DNA of 33,998 nt from Burkholderiales bacterium (GTDB lineage Bacteria > Pseudomonadota > Gammaproteobacteria > Burkholderiales > Burkholderiaceae_C): assembly GCA_028869035.1 (NCBI GenBank), contig JAGWTL010000002.1, positions 1 to 33,998 of the forward strand, read 5' to 3'. The position numbers were made by a program, and so were the translations under genes. Numbering within the stretch: the first letter of the stretch is position 1; each line of letters opens with the position of its first letter. Below, piece by piece: positions 1 to 8,369 of this stretch. The notes under the pieces are model-generated. The model was not told the origin of the DNA. It made no database searches and was given only the letters and a program-made list of their open reading frames with translations.

Positions 1-1
1 G

Positions 2-1639
2 ATTGCGGAAGTGTCCGCCCGTTTCACCCTGGATGCGATGCCCGGCAAACAAATGGCCGTGGACGCCGACCTGAATGCTGGCCTGATCGACGAGAAGGAA
101 GCCAAGCGCCGTCGCGCCGAAATTGGTGAGGAAGCCGAATTCTTTGGCTCGATGGACGGTGCCTCGAAGTTCGTACGGGGCGACGCGGTTGCCGGCATCC
201 TGATCCTGCTGATCAACATTTTCGGCGGCTTCACGGTAGGCGTGCTACAGCACGACCTGACCGCCAGCCAGGCCGCCAACACCTACATTCTGCTGGCAGT
301 GGGTGATGCGCTGGTGGCCCAGATCCCCGGACTGCTGATCTCTGTCGCAGCCGCCATGGTGGTGTCACGCGTTGGTAAGGACAAGGACATCGGCAAACAG
401 ATCGTGGGCCAGATGTTTGTATCGCCGCGCGTGTTGGGTATCACCGCCTGCATCATGTTCATCCTGGGGGTGATCCCCAACATGCCGCACTTCGTGTTCC
501 TGACCATTGCGGCGATCCTGGCATGGGGCGCCTGGACACTGGCCCACCGCCCACCGCCTGAGGTAGTCAAGGAAGTTGCCGCGCCAGCCCCCAACGAAGG
601 AGAGGCATCCTGGGACGACCTGCAACCCGTGGATCAGCTCGGCCTGGAGTTGGGTTATCGCCTGATAGCACTCGTGGACAAGAACCGCCAGGGAGACCTG
701 CTTAACCGCATCAAGGGCGTGCGTCGCAAATTTGCGCAGGAGGTCGGATTCCTTCCCCCTCCAGTCCACGTACGCGATAACCTGGAGCTCAAGCCCAGCG
801 CCTACCGCATCACCTTGCGGGGTGTGATTGTGGGGGAAGGCGAGGCCTTCCCCGGCATGTACCTGGCCATCAACCCGGGTGGTATCACGACGCCCCTGAT
901 CGGCACCGCCACCACGGATCCCGCCTTCGGTTTGCCCGCACACTGGATTGACGAACGCCAGAAGGAAGCAGCGCAAATGGCCGGGTTTACCGTGGTTGAT
1001 TCCGAGACCGTGATGGCCACCCATTTGTCACACTTGATGCAGGTTCAGGCCTCCAGATTGCTGAGCCGGACAGAGACACAACAACTGGTGGAACACGTGG
1101 CAAAACTTGCGCCCAAACTGATTGAGGAAGTGGTTCCCAAGATGGTTTCCGTTGCCGTCTTTCAGAAGGTGCTGCAGCTGCTGCTGGACGAAGCCGTCCA
1201 CATCCGCGACATCCGCACCATCATCGAATCGATTGCCGAACACGCGACTACCACGGTAGATCCCGTAGAACTCGCCAAGCGCGTACGCGTGGCACTGTCA
1301 CCCGCGATCGTGCAGCAGATCTACGGCCCGACCAAGGAACTGAACGTCATCGCCATCGACCCGGCACTGGAGCGGCTGCTGATGCAGGCGCTGGCCAACA
1401 ACGCTGGGCCAGCACTGGATCCCGGTGTAGCCGACATGCTGTCGCGCCATGCGGCAGAGACAGCAATGAAGCAGGAAGAAGTGGGCGTACCGGCCTGCCT
1501 GCTGGTGCCCGATGCCATCCGCAATTCCATTGCTCGCCTGGTCCGCCGCGTAGCGCCACGCCTGCAAGTGCTCTCGCACAGCGAAATCCCAGAAACCCAC
1601 ACCATCCGCATTGGCCCCATCCTTAAAGGTGCAGCATGA
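2..1639 (+). CDS. flhA: Flagellar biosynthesis protein FlhA, 3' portion (5' end lies outside the window)
   Basis: Open frame from base 2 (IAEVSARFTLDAMPGKQMAVDADLNAGLI...), the conserved FlhA FHIPEP-region sequence, plus cytoplasmic domain; followed by flhF with a 4-nt overlap. Confidence 0.96.
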   Translation: MAEVSARFTLDAMPGKQMAVDADLNAGLIDEKEAKRRRAEIGEEAEFFGSMDGASKFVRGDAVAGILILLINIFGGFTVGVLQHDLTASQAANTYILLAVGDALVAQIPGLLISVAAAMVVSRVGKDKDIGKQIVGQMFVSPRVLGITACIMFILGVIPNMPHFVFLTIAAILAWGAWTLAHRPPPEVVKEVAAPAPNEGEASWDDLQPVDQLGLELGYRLIALVDKNRQGDLLNRIKGVRRKFAQEVGFLPPPVHVRDNLELKPSAYRITLRGVIVGEGEAFPGMYLAINPGGITTPLIGTATTDPAFGLPAHWIDERQKEAAQMAGFTVVDSETVMATHLSHLMQVQASRLLSRTETQQLVEHVAKLAPKLIEEVVPKMVSVAVFQKVLQLLLDEAVHIRDIRTIIESIAEHATTTVDPVELAKRVRVALSPAIVQQIYGPTKELNVIAIDPALERLLMQALANNAGPALDPGVADMLSRHAAETAMKQEEVGVPACLLVPDAIRNSIARLVRRVAPRLQVLSHSEIPETHTIRIGPILKGAA

Positions 1640-3039
1640 ACATCCAACGCTTTACCGCAGCCACTTCCCGCGAAGCCCTTGCCAAAGCCCGTATGGCCTT
1701 TGGCGACAGCACACTGATCCTGTCCAACCGGCCTACGGAACATGGCGTGGAAGTTGTCGCAACAGCCGAAGAAACCCTGGCGGCACTGGATCAGGATGCT
1801 GGTCCGGGCAACCCACGGCGCGCTGCGTTTGCACAGCGCGCAGCAGAGCCTCTGAGCTACAAGGATGTGGCCACCAAAGTCGAAGAAGACGCTGCCCAGC
1901 TGGCCATGAGCACCCTGTCGTTCCAGGACTACGTCCGCGAACGCATGGCCAAGAAGCGGGCCGAGGCGGCCCAGGCCGCGGCACAGGATGAACCACCGGC
2001 ACGCCAGCTGCCACGCATTATTCCGCCCGATCCCGGCCCGCAGAAGCCCAAACCCGTCCAGATCCGCAAGCCCGAGCCGCAACCTGCGGCGATGCCGGCC
2101 GGCATCGCCCAGGAACTGCACGCCATGAAAGCCATGATCGAAGACCGCTTCAACACGCTGAACTGGCTGGGCCAGGCGCGCCAGAATCCGATCCAGTCCA
2201 ATCTGATGCTGCGCCTGATTCGCGCCGGCTATTCCCCTGCCCTGTCCCGCACCATTCTGGAAAAGCTGCCGGAAAATCTGGATGCCAATGAGGCCGGACG
2301 CTGGGTCGTGGATGTGCTGGAGCGCAACGTGCGCACCGACGCCCGAAGCGCGAGCCTCACGGAAGAAGGCGGTACCTTCGCCCTGATCGGTGCCACCGGA
2401 GTTGGCAAGACCACCACCGCCGCCAAACTGGCCGGCATGTGCGCACTGCGCCACGGTGCGGCCAGTGTGGGCCTGATCACGCTGGACGCCTACCGGGTCG
2501 GTGCACAAGAGCAATTGCGCGCCTACGGAAAGATGCTGGGTGTGGTGGCTCACCTGGCGCATGACAAGGCGGCATTGCAGGATCTGCTGGGCCTGTTGTC
2601 CAACAAGAAAATGGTCCTGATCGACACCACGGGTCTGGCCCCACGCGATCCGCGCAAGCTGGAAATGATGGAACTGCTGGACCTGCCAGGCATCAAGCGC
2701 CTGCTGGTGCTCAATGCGGGCGGCCATGGCGATACGCTGGACGACACGGTGGCCGGATTCAAGACCGCTGGGCCACAGCAGGTGATCCTTTCCAAAATCG
2801 ACGAAGCCGTCAAACTCGGTCCTGCAATCGACGCCTGCATCCGGCACCAGCTGGTGGTACGCGGGGTCACCAATGGCCAACGCGTCCCGGAGGACTGGGA
2901 AGCTGCCGACTCCGGCAAGCTGGTCCGCGCCTCCCTGCGCGTGACCGGAGCCTCGGCCTACGACCCCCAGGCTTCGGATTTGGGCTTCATCTTCAGCCGC
3001 TCCAGTGGCGACACCCCATCGGAAGTTCTGCATGCTTGA
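1636..3039 (+). CDS. flhF: Flagellar biosynthesis GTPase FlhF (SRP54-type)
   Basis: N-terminal MNIQRFTAATSREALAKARMAFGDSTLILSNR; P-loop GATGVGKTTTAAKLAG; LIDTTGL motif; located between flhA and fliA. Confidence 0.95.
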   Translation: MNIQRFTAATSREALAKARMAFGDSTLILSNRPTEHGVEVVATAEETLAALDQDAGPGNPRRAAFAQRAAEPLSYKDVATKVEEDAAQLAMSTLSFQDYVRERMAKKRAEAAQAAAQDEPPARQLPRIIPPDPGPQKPKPVQIRKPEPQPAAMPAGIAQELHAMKAMIEDRFNTLNWLGQARQNPIQSNLMLRLIRAGYSPALSRTILEKLPENLDANEAGRWVVDVLERNVRTDARSASLTEEGGTFALIGATGVGKTTTAAKLAGMCALRHGAASVGLITLDAYRVGAQEQLRAYGKMLGVVAHLAHDKAALQDLLGLLSNKKMVLIDTTGLAPRDPRKLEMMELLDLPGIKRLLVLNAGGHGDTLDDTVAGFKTAGPQQVILSKIDEAVKLGPAIDACIRHQLVVRGVTNGQRVPEDWEAADSGKLVRASLRVTGASAYDPQASDLGFIFSRSSGDTPSEVLHA

Positions 3040-3820
3040 CTTTCAGGTCCACCAGGCCAGCGGCCTGCAGGCCCTTGCGGCGCTGCGCGGCCCGCAGCTG
3101 ATCGCTATGGTGAGCCACGGTGACGAGCAGTCCGACATGCCCGTCCTGTGGAAACTGTGCTCTGCCTATCTGGAATTGGGTTACTCCGTCACCGTACTGG
3201 ACGCCACCAAAACGGAAAGCCCCGCTGAGCCTGGTTTGATCCGTTTGCTGGACGATGGTTTCTGGCCTGGCGGCAACAGCCGCCCGGAGGCCGCATGGCA
3301 AATCCTTCCGTCGGCGCGGGGCCTGCAAGAACTGCTCACCCGCACCAGTGGGACCGGTGTGTCCTGGCCACAATTGGCGCCGTTGTTTGACGACGACTCC
3401 GTGGTACTGGTCTACGCAAAGCCAGAAATCCTGGCAGCTTTGCTGCGTGACAGCGGCACACGTCCATTGCTTGCGGTATCCTCCAGCAAGAACGCGCTGC
3501 TGACCAGTTATCTGGCACTGAAGAGGCTGTTGATCGATGGCCGGGTGGAACCTACCATAGTTAATGTCAGTGGAATCGGCAGTACCGATGCGGAGAACAC
3601 CTTGCCCACGCCCGTCGCTGTCAATCTGGCGGAATGCGCCCGCAACTTTCTGGGGTACCAGGTCCGGATGCTGCGGATTTTGCCGCAACAGCGGGGAGCC
3701 GCACGGGACTATGATCTGAAGCCATTGGCCTCGCGCCTGTTGGAATCCGGCCTGACACTGGGTGCAAAAGCCGTCACCCCGCAGGCACCACGCACCGAGG
3801 CATTTGCAGGAACCCATTGA
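3032..3820 (+). CDS. flhG: FlhG/MinD-like protein lacking a recognisable Walker A motif
   Basis: Position between flhF and fliA; N-term HQASGLQALAALRGPQLIAMVS resembles the FlhG DQAxxLR helix plus first beta strand; YLELGYSVTVLDA and PLLAVSSSKNALLTSYLALKRL resemble ParA/MinD-fold segments. The ATG at 3032 overlaps the flhF end; the upstream ATG at 3005 in the track is less likely. Confidence 0.65.
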   Translation: MLDFQVHQASGLQALAALRGPQLIAMVSHGDEQSDMPVLWKLCSAYLELGYSVTVLDATKTESPAEPGLIRLLDDGFWPGGNSRPEAAWQILPSARGLQELLTRTSGTGVSWPQLAPLFDDDSVVLVYAKPEILAALLRDSGTRPLLAVSSSKNALLTSYLALKRLLIDGRVEPTIVNVSGIGSTDAENTLPTPVAVNLAECARNFLGYQVRMLRILPQQRGAARDYDLKPLASRLLESGLTLGAKAVTPQAPRTEAFAGTH

Positions 3821-4536
3821 TGTACACGGCAAAAGGCCAACTCGATCGCAACGCGCTGATCAAGCAATACCAGCCATTGGTGCGCCGGTTGGCGCACCAC
3901 ATGATGGCCAAGCTGCCCGCCAGTGTGGATGTGGATGACTTGATCCAGGTGGGTCTGATCGGCCTTTCGGATGCTCTGACCCGGTTTGAGGCCTCACAGG
4001 GAGTGCAGTTCGAGACCTTCGCCACGCAGCGTATTCGCGGTGCGATGCTGGACGAATTGCGCGACAACGACTGGATGTCGCGCGGTTCGCGCAAGAGCCA
4101 GAAGGAAATTGAAGTGGCAATGCGCAAGCTAGAGCACAAGCTGGGGCGCAGTCCGGCCGAATCCGAAATCGCCGCGGAGCTGGGCATGAGCCTGGCCGAC
4201 TACCAGTCCCTGCTGGGCAAGGTGCGTGGCACACAGCTGGTGTACCTGGAAGACATGTCACGCGGTGGAGAAGAAGATGACACCTTCCTGGATCGCCATG
4301 TCGCCGACGCCGACGCCGACCCGCTCAACATGTTGCGTGACCAGCGCTTGCGTCAGGGCTTGATTCAGGCGATCAAGACATTGCCCGAACGCGAGCAGTA
4401 CATCATGAGCATGTACTACGAGCAGGACATGAACCTCAAGGAAATCGCCGCCGTGCTGGGCATCACCGAATCGCGCGTGTGCCAGCTGCACAGCCAGTCG
4501 ATTGCGCGGTTAAGGGCGAAGATGCGCTCGCATTGA
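3820..4536 (+). CDS. fliA: RNA polymerase sigma factor for flagellar operon (sigma-28, FliA)
   Basis: MYTAKGQLDRNALIKQYQPLVRRLAHHMMAKLPASVDVDDLIQVGLIGL; sigma region 4 NLKEIAAVLGITESRVCQLHSQSIARLR; ATG overlaps the preceding TGA. Confidence 0.96.
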   Translation: MYTAKGQLDRNALIKQYQPLVRRLAHHMMAKLPASVDVDDLIQVGLIGLSDALTRFEASQGVQFETFATQRIRGAMLDELRDNDWMSRGSRKSQKEIEVAMRKLEHKLGRSPAESEIAAELGMSLADYQSLLGKVRGTQLVYLEDMSRGGEEDDTFLDRHVADADADPLNMLRDQRLRQGLIQAIKTLPEREQYIMSMYYEQDMNLKEIAAVLGITESRVCQLHSQSIARLRAKMRSH

Positions 4537-4555
4537 GGGCCATGTACCTCAACAA

Positions 4556-4580
4556 AAAGGGCTGCGTGATGCAGCCCTTT
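4556..4580 (+). terminator. Rho-independent terminator after fliA (probably bidirectional with the convergent lipoprotein gene)
   Basis: AAAGGGCTGC-GTGAT-GCAGCCCTTT perfect 10-bp stem, A-rich 5' side and CTTTT 3' side. Confidence 0.85.
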
Positions 4581-4620
4581 CTTTTGCGCGCGAGAAATTT
4601 ACGGCCGCAGAATCGCCGAT

Positions 4621-4884
4621 TCACTTGCACTCTATAACCAGCGTGTGTTCCGGAGTTGCGATAGTTCCACTCCCATAGACTGGCACCGCGATGGTTCCAG
4701 TTGCGCGATCGATGATCACGTAACCAGACGGGCAAATTTCGCCAGATTTTTTGTAGCAGGCGTCTAAAGCGTCGCCACAACGCATGGAATACGCGGCCTT
4801 CCCATTTGGTCCGACGAACTGTTGTGGATCGATCACTGTGCAGGCCGCAAGCAAAAGTAGTGGGGCGAGATGTCTAAGCTTCAT
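4621..4884 (-). CDS. Small cysteine-rich lipoprotein of unknown function
   Basis: MKLRHLAPLLLLAACTVIDP: lipoprotein signal with LAAC lipobox; mature part has an MRCGDALDACYKKSGEICPSGYVIID motif. Confidence 0.75.
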   Translation of the reverse strand: MKLRHLAPLLLLAACTVIDPQQFVGPNGKAAYSMRCGDALDACYKKSGEICPSGYVIIDRATGTIAVPVYGSGTIATPEHTLVIECK

Positions 4885-4975
4885 CGGGGCTTCCTCTCTT
4901 CGGCATCCAAGTGCCTAATTTGTATCCGCAATAAGTCTGCAGGTCAAAAGACCCCCAACCCATCCGCACACAAAA

Positions 4976-4995
4976 AAGGCTGCCCACGGCAGCCC
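4976..4995 (-). terminator. Rho-independent terminator after flgN
   Basis: On minus strand GGCTGCC-GTG-GGCAGCC followed by TTTTTT; lies just downstream of the flgN stop. Confidence 0.85.
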
Positions 4996-5016
4996 TTGTG
5001 TCGGGAGCGCTTCAGC

Positions 5017-5373
5017 TCAGGCTGAAAACGCCTTGTAGCTGCTGGCGCGACCGACCGGCGCATAGGTGCTCTTGCGCGTGGCCGGCACCAGGGCGTTGAG
5101 GGCGCTTTCGACCATCACGCTGCGGCGGATCAGGTTTTCGCGCTGGATGGACAGCAGGCCGGCCAGCTTCTTGAGACGAACACGCAGTTCCGGGCCGGCC
5201 TGCTGCGGCCCGCCCATCTGTTCCATGAAGGCGGCAAAGTCGCCGGCGGCCTGCCTGAGCCCCTGGCTGGCGCCTTCCAGCGCCCGCGGCTCACCGGTGG
5301 CCACGGCCGCCGCCACGGCCTCACACTGCAATTCGATCAGCAAGAGCGGTTTTTCAATTTCGGCGGGCAGCAT
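5017..5373 (-). CDS. flgN: Flagellar export chaperone FlgN
   Basis: Small helical protein (LLLIELQCEAVAAAVATGEPRALEGAS...IQRENLIRRSVMVESALNALVP) next to flgM. Confidence 0.85.
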   Translation of the reverse strand: MLPAEIEKPLLLIELQCEAVAAAVATGEPRALEGASQGLRQAAGDFAAFMEQMGGPQQAGPELRVRLKKLAGLLSIQRENLIRRSVMVESALNALVPATRKSTYAPVGRASSYKAFSA

Positions 5374-5392
5374 GGGTTCTTTCCATAGGGGA

Positions 5393-5713
5393 TCAGTTCT
5401 GCGTGCGGTTCAGCATTTCCTGGGCGTTGGACAGCAATTTGTCGGCGATCACTTCGGGGTTGACGACATAGGTGCCGTCCTTGATGGCCTGACGCACCGC
5501 ATTGACCTTCTCGGTATCGATGTCGGCAGCTTCGCTGCGGTTGGCCTGTTCCAGGCTGCGCACCGTGGTGGAGACGGTGACCGCCACGCCGCTGGAACTG
5601 GCCGTGCTGGTGGCCGTAGCCGCCGCTTCCTTTTTCGCAGGTGCAGCCGCGCCGGACGCCGCTGCCGGCGGTGTCGAAACTTTGGGCAAGTCTGCCGGTT
5701 GACCTACTTTCAT
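5393..5713 (-). CDS. flgM: Anti-sigma-28 factor FlgM
   Basis: MKVGQPADLPK... and C-terminal VNAVRQAIKDGTYVVNPEVIADKLL, typical FlgM; ATG at 5713 chosen over the ORF-track start at 5725. Confidence 0.92.
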   Translation of the reverse strand: MKVGQPADLPKVSTPPAAASGAAAPAKKEAAATATSTASSSGVAVTVSTTVRSLEQANRSEAADIDTEKVNAVRQAIKDGTYVVNPEVIADKLLSNAQEMLNRTQN

Positions 5714-5781
5714 CGCGTTCTCCAAAACTGCCGCAGGTAGAAGCTACCCGCCGGAAGGGCATGCTTTGCCCCGTACGTTGG

Positions 5782-5808
5782 GTATCGGCAGCATCATGAC
5801 TGACTTGA
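5782..5808 (-). promoter_or_regulatory. Sigma-28 (FliA) promoter for flgM(N)
   Basis: Minus strand TCAAGTCA-N11-GCCGATAC, near-consensus sigma28 -35/-10 with exact 11-nt spacing, about 70 nt upstream of the flgM ATG. Confidence 0.82.
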
Positions 5809-5841
5809 GGCTTTTCTCCGCTTTTCCTGCGTTTGACGCGC

Positions 5842-6582
5842 TCACATCTCGACCTGGACAGTACGGGCATCCAGAACCGTGGCAGTAAGCACGCGCCCAC
5901 TATCCATACGAACCTTGGCCAGCTGGCCTACCACCCCCGGCGACAGGGCCTGGGCCTGGGAACTGATCTGGAAACCCCCGCCCTGCACCAGCACCCGCAC
6001 CTGGGCGCCGGCCTGGAAGACCTGGGCGGGGCGCACCATGTTCTGGCGCAGGGTCTGGCCGGTGCCCAGGGCGCGGGCGGCCACCTGGCCCTGCCAATCA
6101 CCCGGCCCGGCCAGCGCGGGGCTGGGCTCGGCCGCCCAATCCACCTCGGCCAGCATCACATCGTCGGCCTCCAGGGCACGGCCCGGCGCCACGTCACGGC
6201 GCAGCACCCAGGCCGATCCGGTGGCCTTGACGCTCACCGGCATGAAAACATTCCAGCGCACGGCGCCGTCCAGGCAGCGCAGGCCGATGCGGCCCTGGCC
6301 CCAGAGACGGCTGCCCGGCGGCAGATAGGCTTCGACGCGCGCGCAGGGGGCCAGCTTCAGGCGGCTGTCCAGCGCCCCCAGCGTGGCCTGCAGGCGCACG
6401 GGTTGTCCGATGCGGGTCGCCTGGGTGGACAGGGCCTGGTCCACCCAGCGCTGCGCCAGCGCCGGCAACTGGGCCTCGCCGCTCACGGCCTGGGCCTGGG
6501 CCGGCAGCTGGACACAAGTCCAGGCGAGCAGGGCCAGCGCGGCGCGGGTCCACATCGTTCTGCCTGTCTGATTCACCTGCAT
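5842..6582 (-). CDS. flgA: Flagellar basal body P-ring formation chaperone FlgA
   Basis: Signal peptide; C-terminal SAF-like domain (VLRRDVAPGRALEADDVMLAEVDWA...LGTGQTLRQNMVRPAQVFQAGAQVRVLVQGGGFQIS); divergent to flgB. Confidence 0.93.
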   Translation of the reverse strand: MQVNQTGRTMWTRAALALLAWTCVQLPAQAQAVSGEAQLPALAQRWVDQALSTQATRIGQPVRLQATLGALDSRLKLAPCARVEAYLPPGSRLWGQGRIGLRCLDGAVRWNVFMPVSVKATGSAWVLRRDVAPGRALEADDVMLAEVDWAAEPSPALAGPGDWQGQVAARALGTGQTLRQNMVRPAQVFQAGAQVRVLVQGGGFQISSQAQALSPGVVGQLAKVRMDSGRVLTATVLDARTVQVEM

Positions 6583-6632
6583 GAGTTGCGTCTCCTGTCC
6601 GAGCGTCGTCGTGGGGTGTTACAAAAAAGTGC

Positions 6633-6659
6633 TCAGGACTCCACCCACATTGCCGACTA
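6633..6659 (+). promoter_or_regulatory. Candidate sigma-28-like promoter facing flgB
   Basis: TCAGGACT-N11-GCCGACTA, same spacing as the flgM promoter with mismatches to the consensus; about 150 nt upstream of the flgB ATG. Confidence 0.45.
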
Positions 6660-6810
6660 TACGTACAGGCCCAGCGCGTAAAGCCGGCAAATGCGCAGCT
6701 TTCCCCCTGTATTTCGGGGGCTCGATCATTCAAGTTCTTCCCATAATTTCCGTACGGGGTCCCAGCCAGCACCCGCCCCAGGGGCCCCACCGACCGCAGA
6801 GGTGATCACC

Positions 6811-7230
6811 ATGTTCGACAAACTGACCGGCACACTGGACTTCCACGGCAAGGCCCTGGTGCTGCGCGCCGAACGCCAGCGCACCATCGCCAGCAACATC
6901 GCCAATGCCGACACCCCGGGCTACGTGGCCCGTGACTTCAATTTCCGCGAGGCCATGAGCCAGGCCCTCGACAGCTCCAGCGCCGCCGGTCTGGCCCAGC
7001 CCACGGCCAGCGCGCCCGACCCGCGCCACCTGCCGCTCACGGCCAGCGGCAGCGCGCTGGGCTCCAAGCTCGGCTACGGCGTGCAGACCCAGCCGGCCAT
7101 GGACGGCAACAGCGTGGACCTGGACCGCGAGCGCGGCAATTTCGTCGACAACGCGGTGCGCTATGAATCCACCCTGCGTTTCATTAACGGCACTTCGCGC
7201 ACGATCTTGAGCGCGATCTCCGGCCAATAA
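6811..7230 (+). CDS. flgB: Flagellar basal body rod protein FlgB
   Basis: MFDKLTGTLDFHGKALVLRAERQRTIASNIANADTPGYVARDFNF; ATG at 6811 rather than the track start at 6691. Confidence 0.96.
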   Translation: MFDKLTGTLDFHGKALVLRAERQRTIASNIANADTPGYVARDFNFREAMSQALDSSSAAGLAQPTASAPDPRHLPLTASGSALGSKLGYGVQTQPAMDGNSVDLDRERGNFVDNAVRYESTLRFINGTSRTILSAISGQ

Positions 7231-7271
7231 GGCACAGACCAGCCGCTGAACCGGCATAAGAAAGACACATC

Positions 7272-7676
7272 ATGTCCATGTTCTCCATCTTCGGGGTTTC
7301 GGGCAGCGCGATCAGCGCGCAGTCCCAGCGTCTCAACGTGGTGGCCAGCAACCTGGCCAATGCCGACGCCGTGGCCGGCCCCGACGGCCAGACCTACAAG
7401 GCCCGCCAGGTGACCTTCGAAACCGTGCTGATGGACTCCGCGTCCTCGGCCGGCGTCAAGGTCAGCAGCATCAAGGAAGACCAGACCCCGGCACGCCGTG
7501 TGTTCGAACCCACCCACCCCTCGGCCGACGCCGAAGGCTACGTGAGCCACTCCAACGTGAACCCGGTGGAGGAGATGGTCAACATGATCTCGGCCTCACG
7601 CTCCTACCAGAACAACGTCGAAGTCATGAACACCGCCAAGACCCTGCTGCTCAAGACGCTGCAGCTCGGCCAGTAA
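7272..7676 (+). CDS. flgC: Flagellar basal body rod protein FlgC
   Basis: MSMFSIFGVSGSAISAQSQRLNVVASNLANADAVAGPDGQTYKARQVTFE...PVEEMVNMISASRSYQNNVEVMNTAKTLLLKTLQLGQ. Confidence 0.97.
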   Translation: MSMFSIFGVSGSAISAQSQRLNVVASNLANADAVAGPDGQTYKARQVTFETVLMDSASSAGVKVSSIKEDQTPARRVFEPTHPSADAEGYVSHSNVNPVEEMVNMISASRSYQNNVEVMNTAKTLLLKTLQLGQ

Positions 7677-7698
7677 ACGGACCGCGCGGGACAACACC

Positions 7699-8349
7699 AT
7701 GGTCACCAGCGTCAGCAACACCAGCAGCCCGACGGCCACGTCGTCGGGCAAGACGACCAACGATGCAGCCTCGATGCAGGACCGCTTCCTCAAGCTGCTG
7801 GTCGCGCAGATCAACAACCAGGATCCGCTCAACCCGATGGACAACGCGCAGATGACCACGCAGATGGCACAGATCAACACGGTCAACGGCATCCAGCAGG
7901 TCAACGAAACGCTCCAGGGCATGGCCAGCCAGTTTGCGTCCATGCAGGTGCTGCAGGCCGCATCGCTGGTCGGACACCAGGTGCTGCTGCCTGGCAGCGC
8001 CCTGACTCGCGACGCCACCACGGGCATGGTCGGCTCGGCCTTCGATCTGGGCGCCAACGCCTCGCAAGTGAAGATCGAGATCCTCTCGCCGGTCGGCGAC
8101 GTGCTCGGAACCATCAATTCAAGCGCCATGGCCGCCGGGCGCCATTTCTTCAGCTGGGACGCCTCGGCTTACGGAAACTACACCAGCCTGAGCTACCGCA
8201 TCACCGCCGACAACGGACAGCAGAGCGTGGCAGCGACGCCCTACACCACCGACAAGGTGCTTGCCGTGGGCGCCTCCAACGGCTTGGTGTCGGTTGACCT
8301 CCAGAGCGGCGCCAGCGTTCCCTATTCACGCATCACCGCCATCCTCTAA
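7699..8349 (+). CDS. flgD: Flagellar hook assembly protein FlgD
   Basis: MQDRFLKLLVAQINNQDPLNPMDNAQMTTQMAQINTVNGIQQVN; position between flgC and flgE. Confidence 0.96.
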   Translation: MVTSVSNTSSPTATSSGKTTNDAASMQDRFLKLLVAQINNQDPLNPMDNAQMTTQMAQINTVNGIQQVNETLQGMASQFASMQVLQAASLVGHQVLLPGSALTRDATTGMVGSAFDLGANASQVKIEILSPVGDVLGTINSSAMAAGRHFFSWDASAYGNYTSLSYRITADNGQQSVAATPYTTDKVLAVGASNGLVSVDLQSGASVPYSRITAIL

Positions 8350-8369
8350 CAAACCTACAGGAATCCATC

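Noticed and set aside
1-1639. flhA lacking its N-terminus as a possible pseudogene
   Set aside because: The frame is open to the first base of the window; truncation is due to the window edge
1321-3033. 570-aa minus-strand ORF opposite flhF
   Set aside because: Mirror ORF of flhA/flhF codon bias; no recognisable protein features
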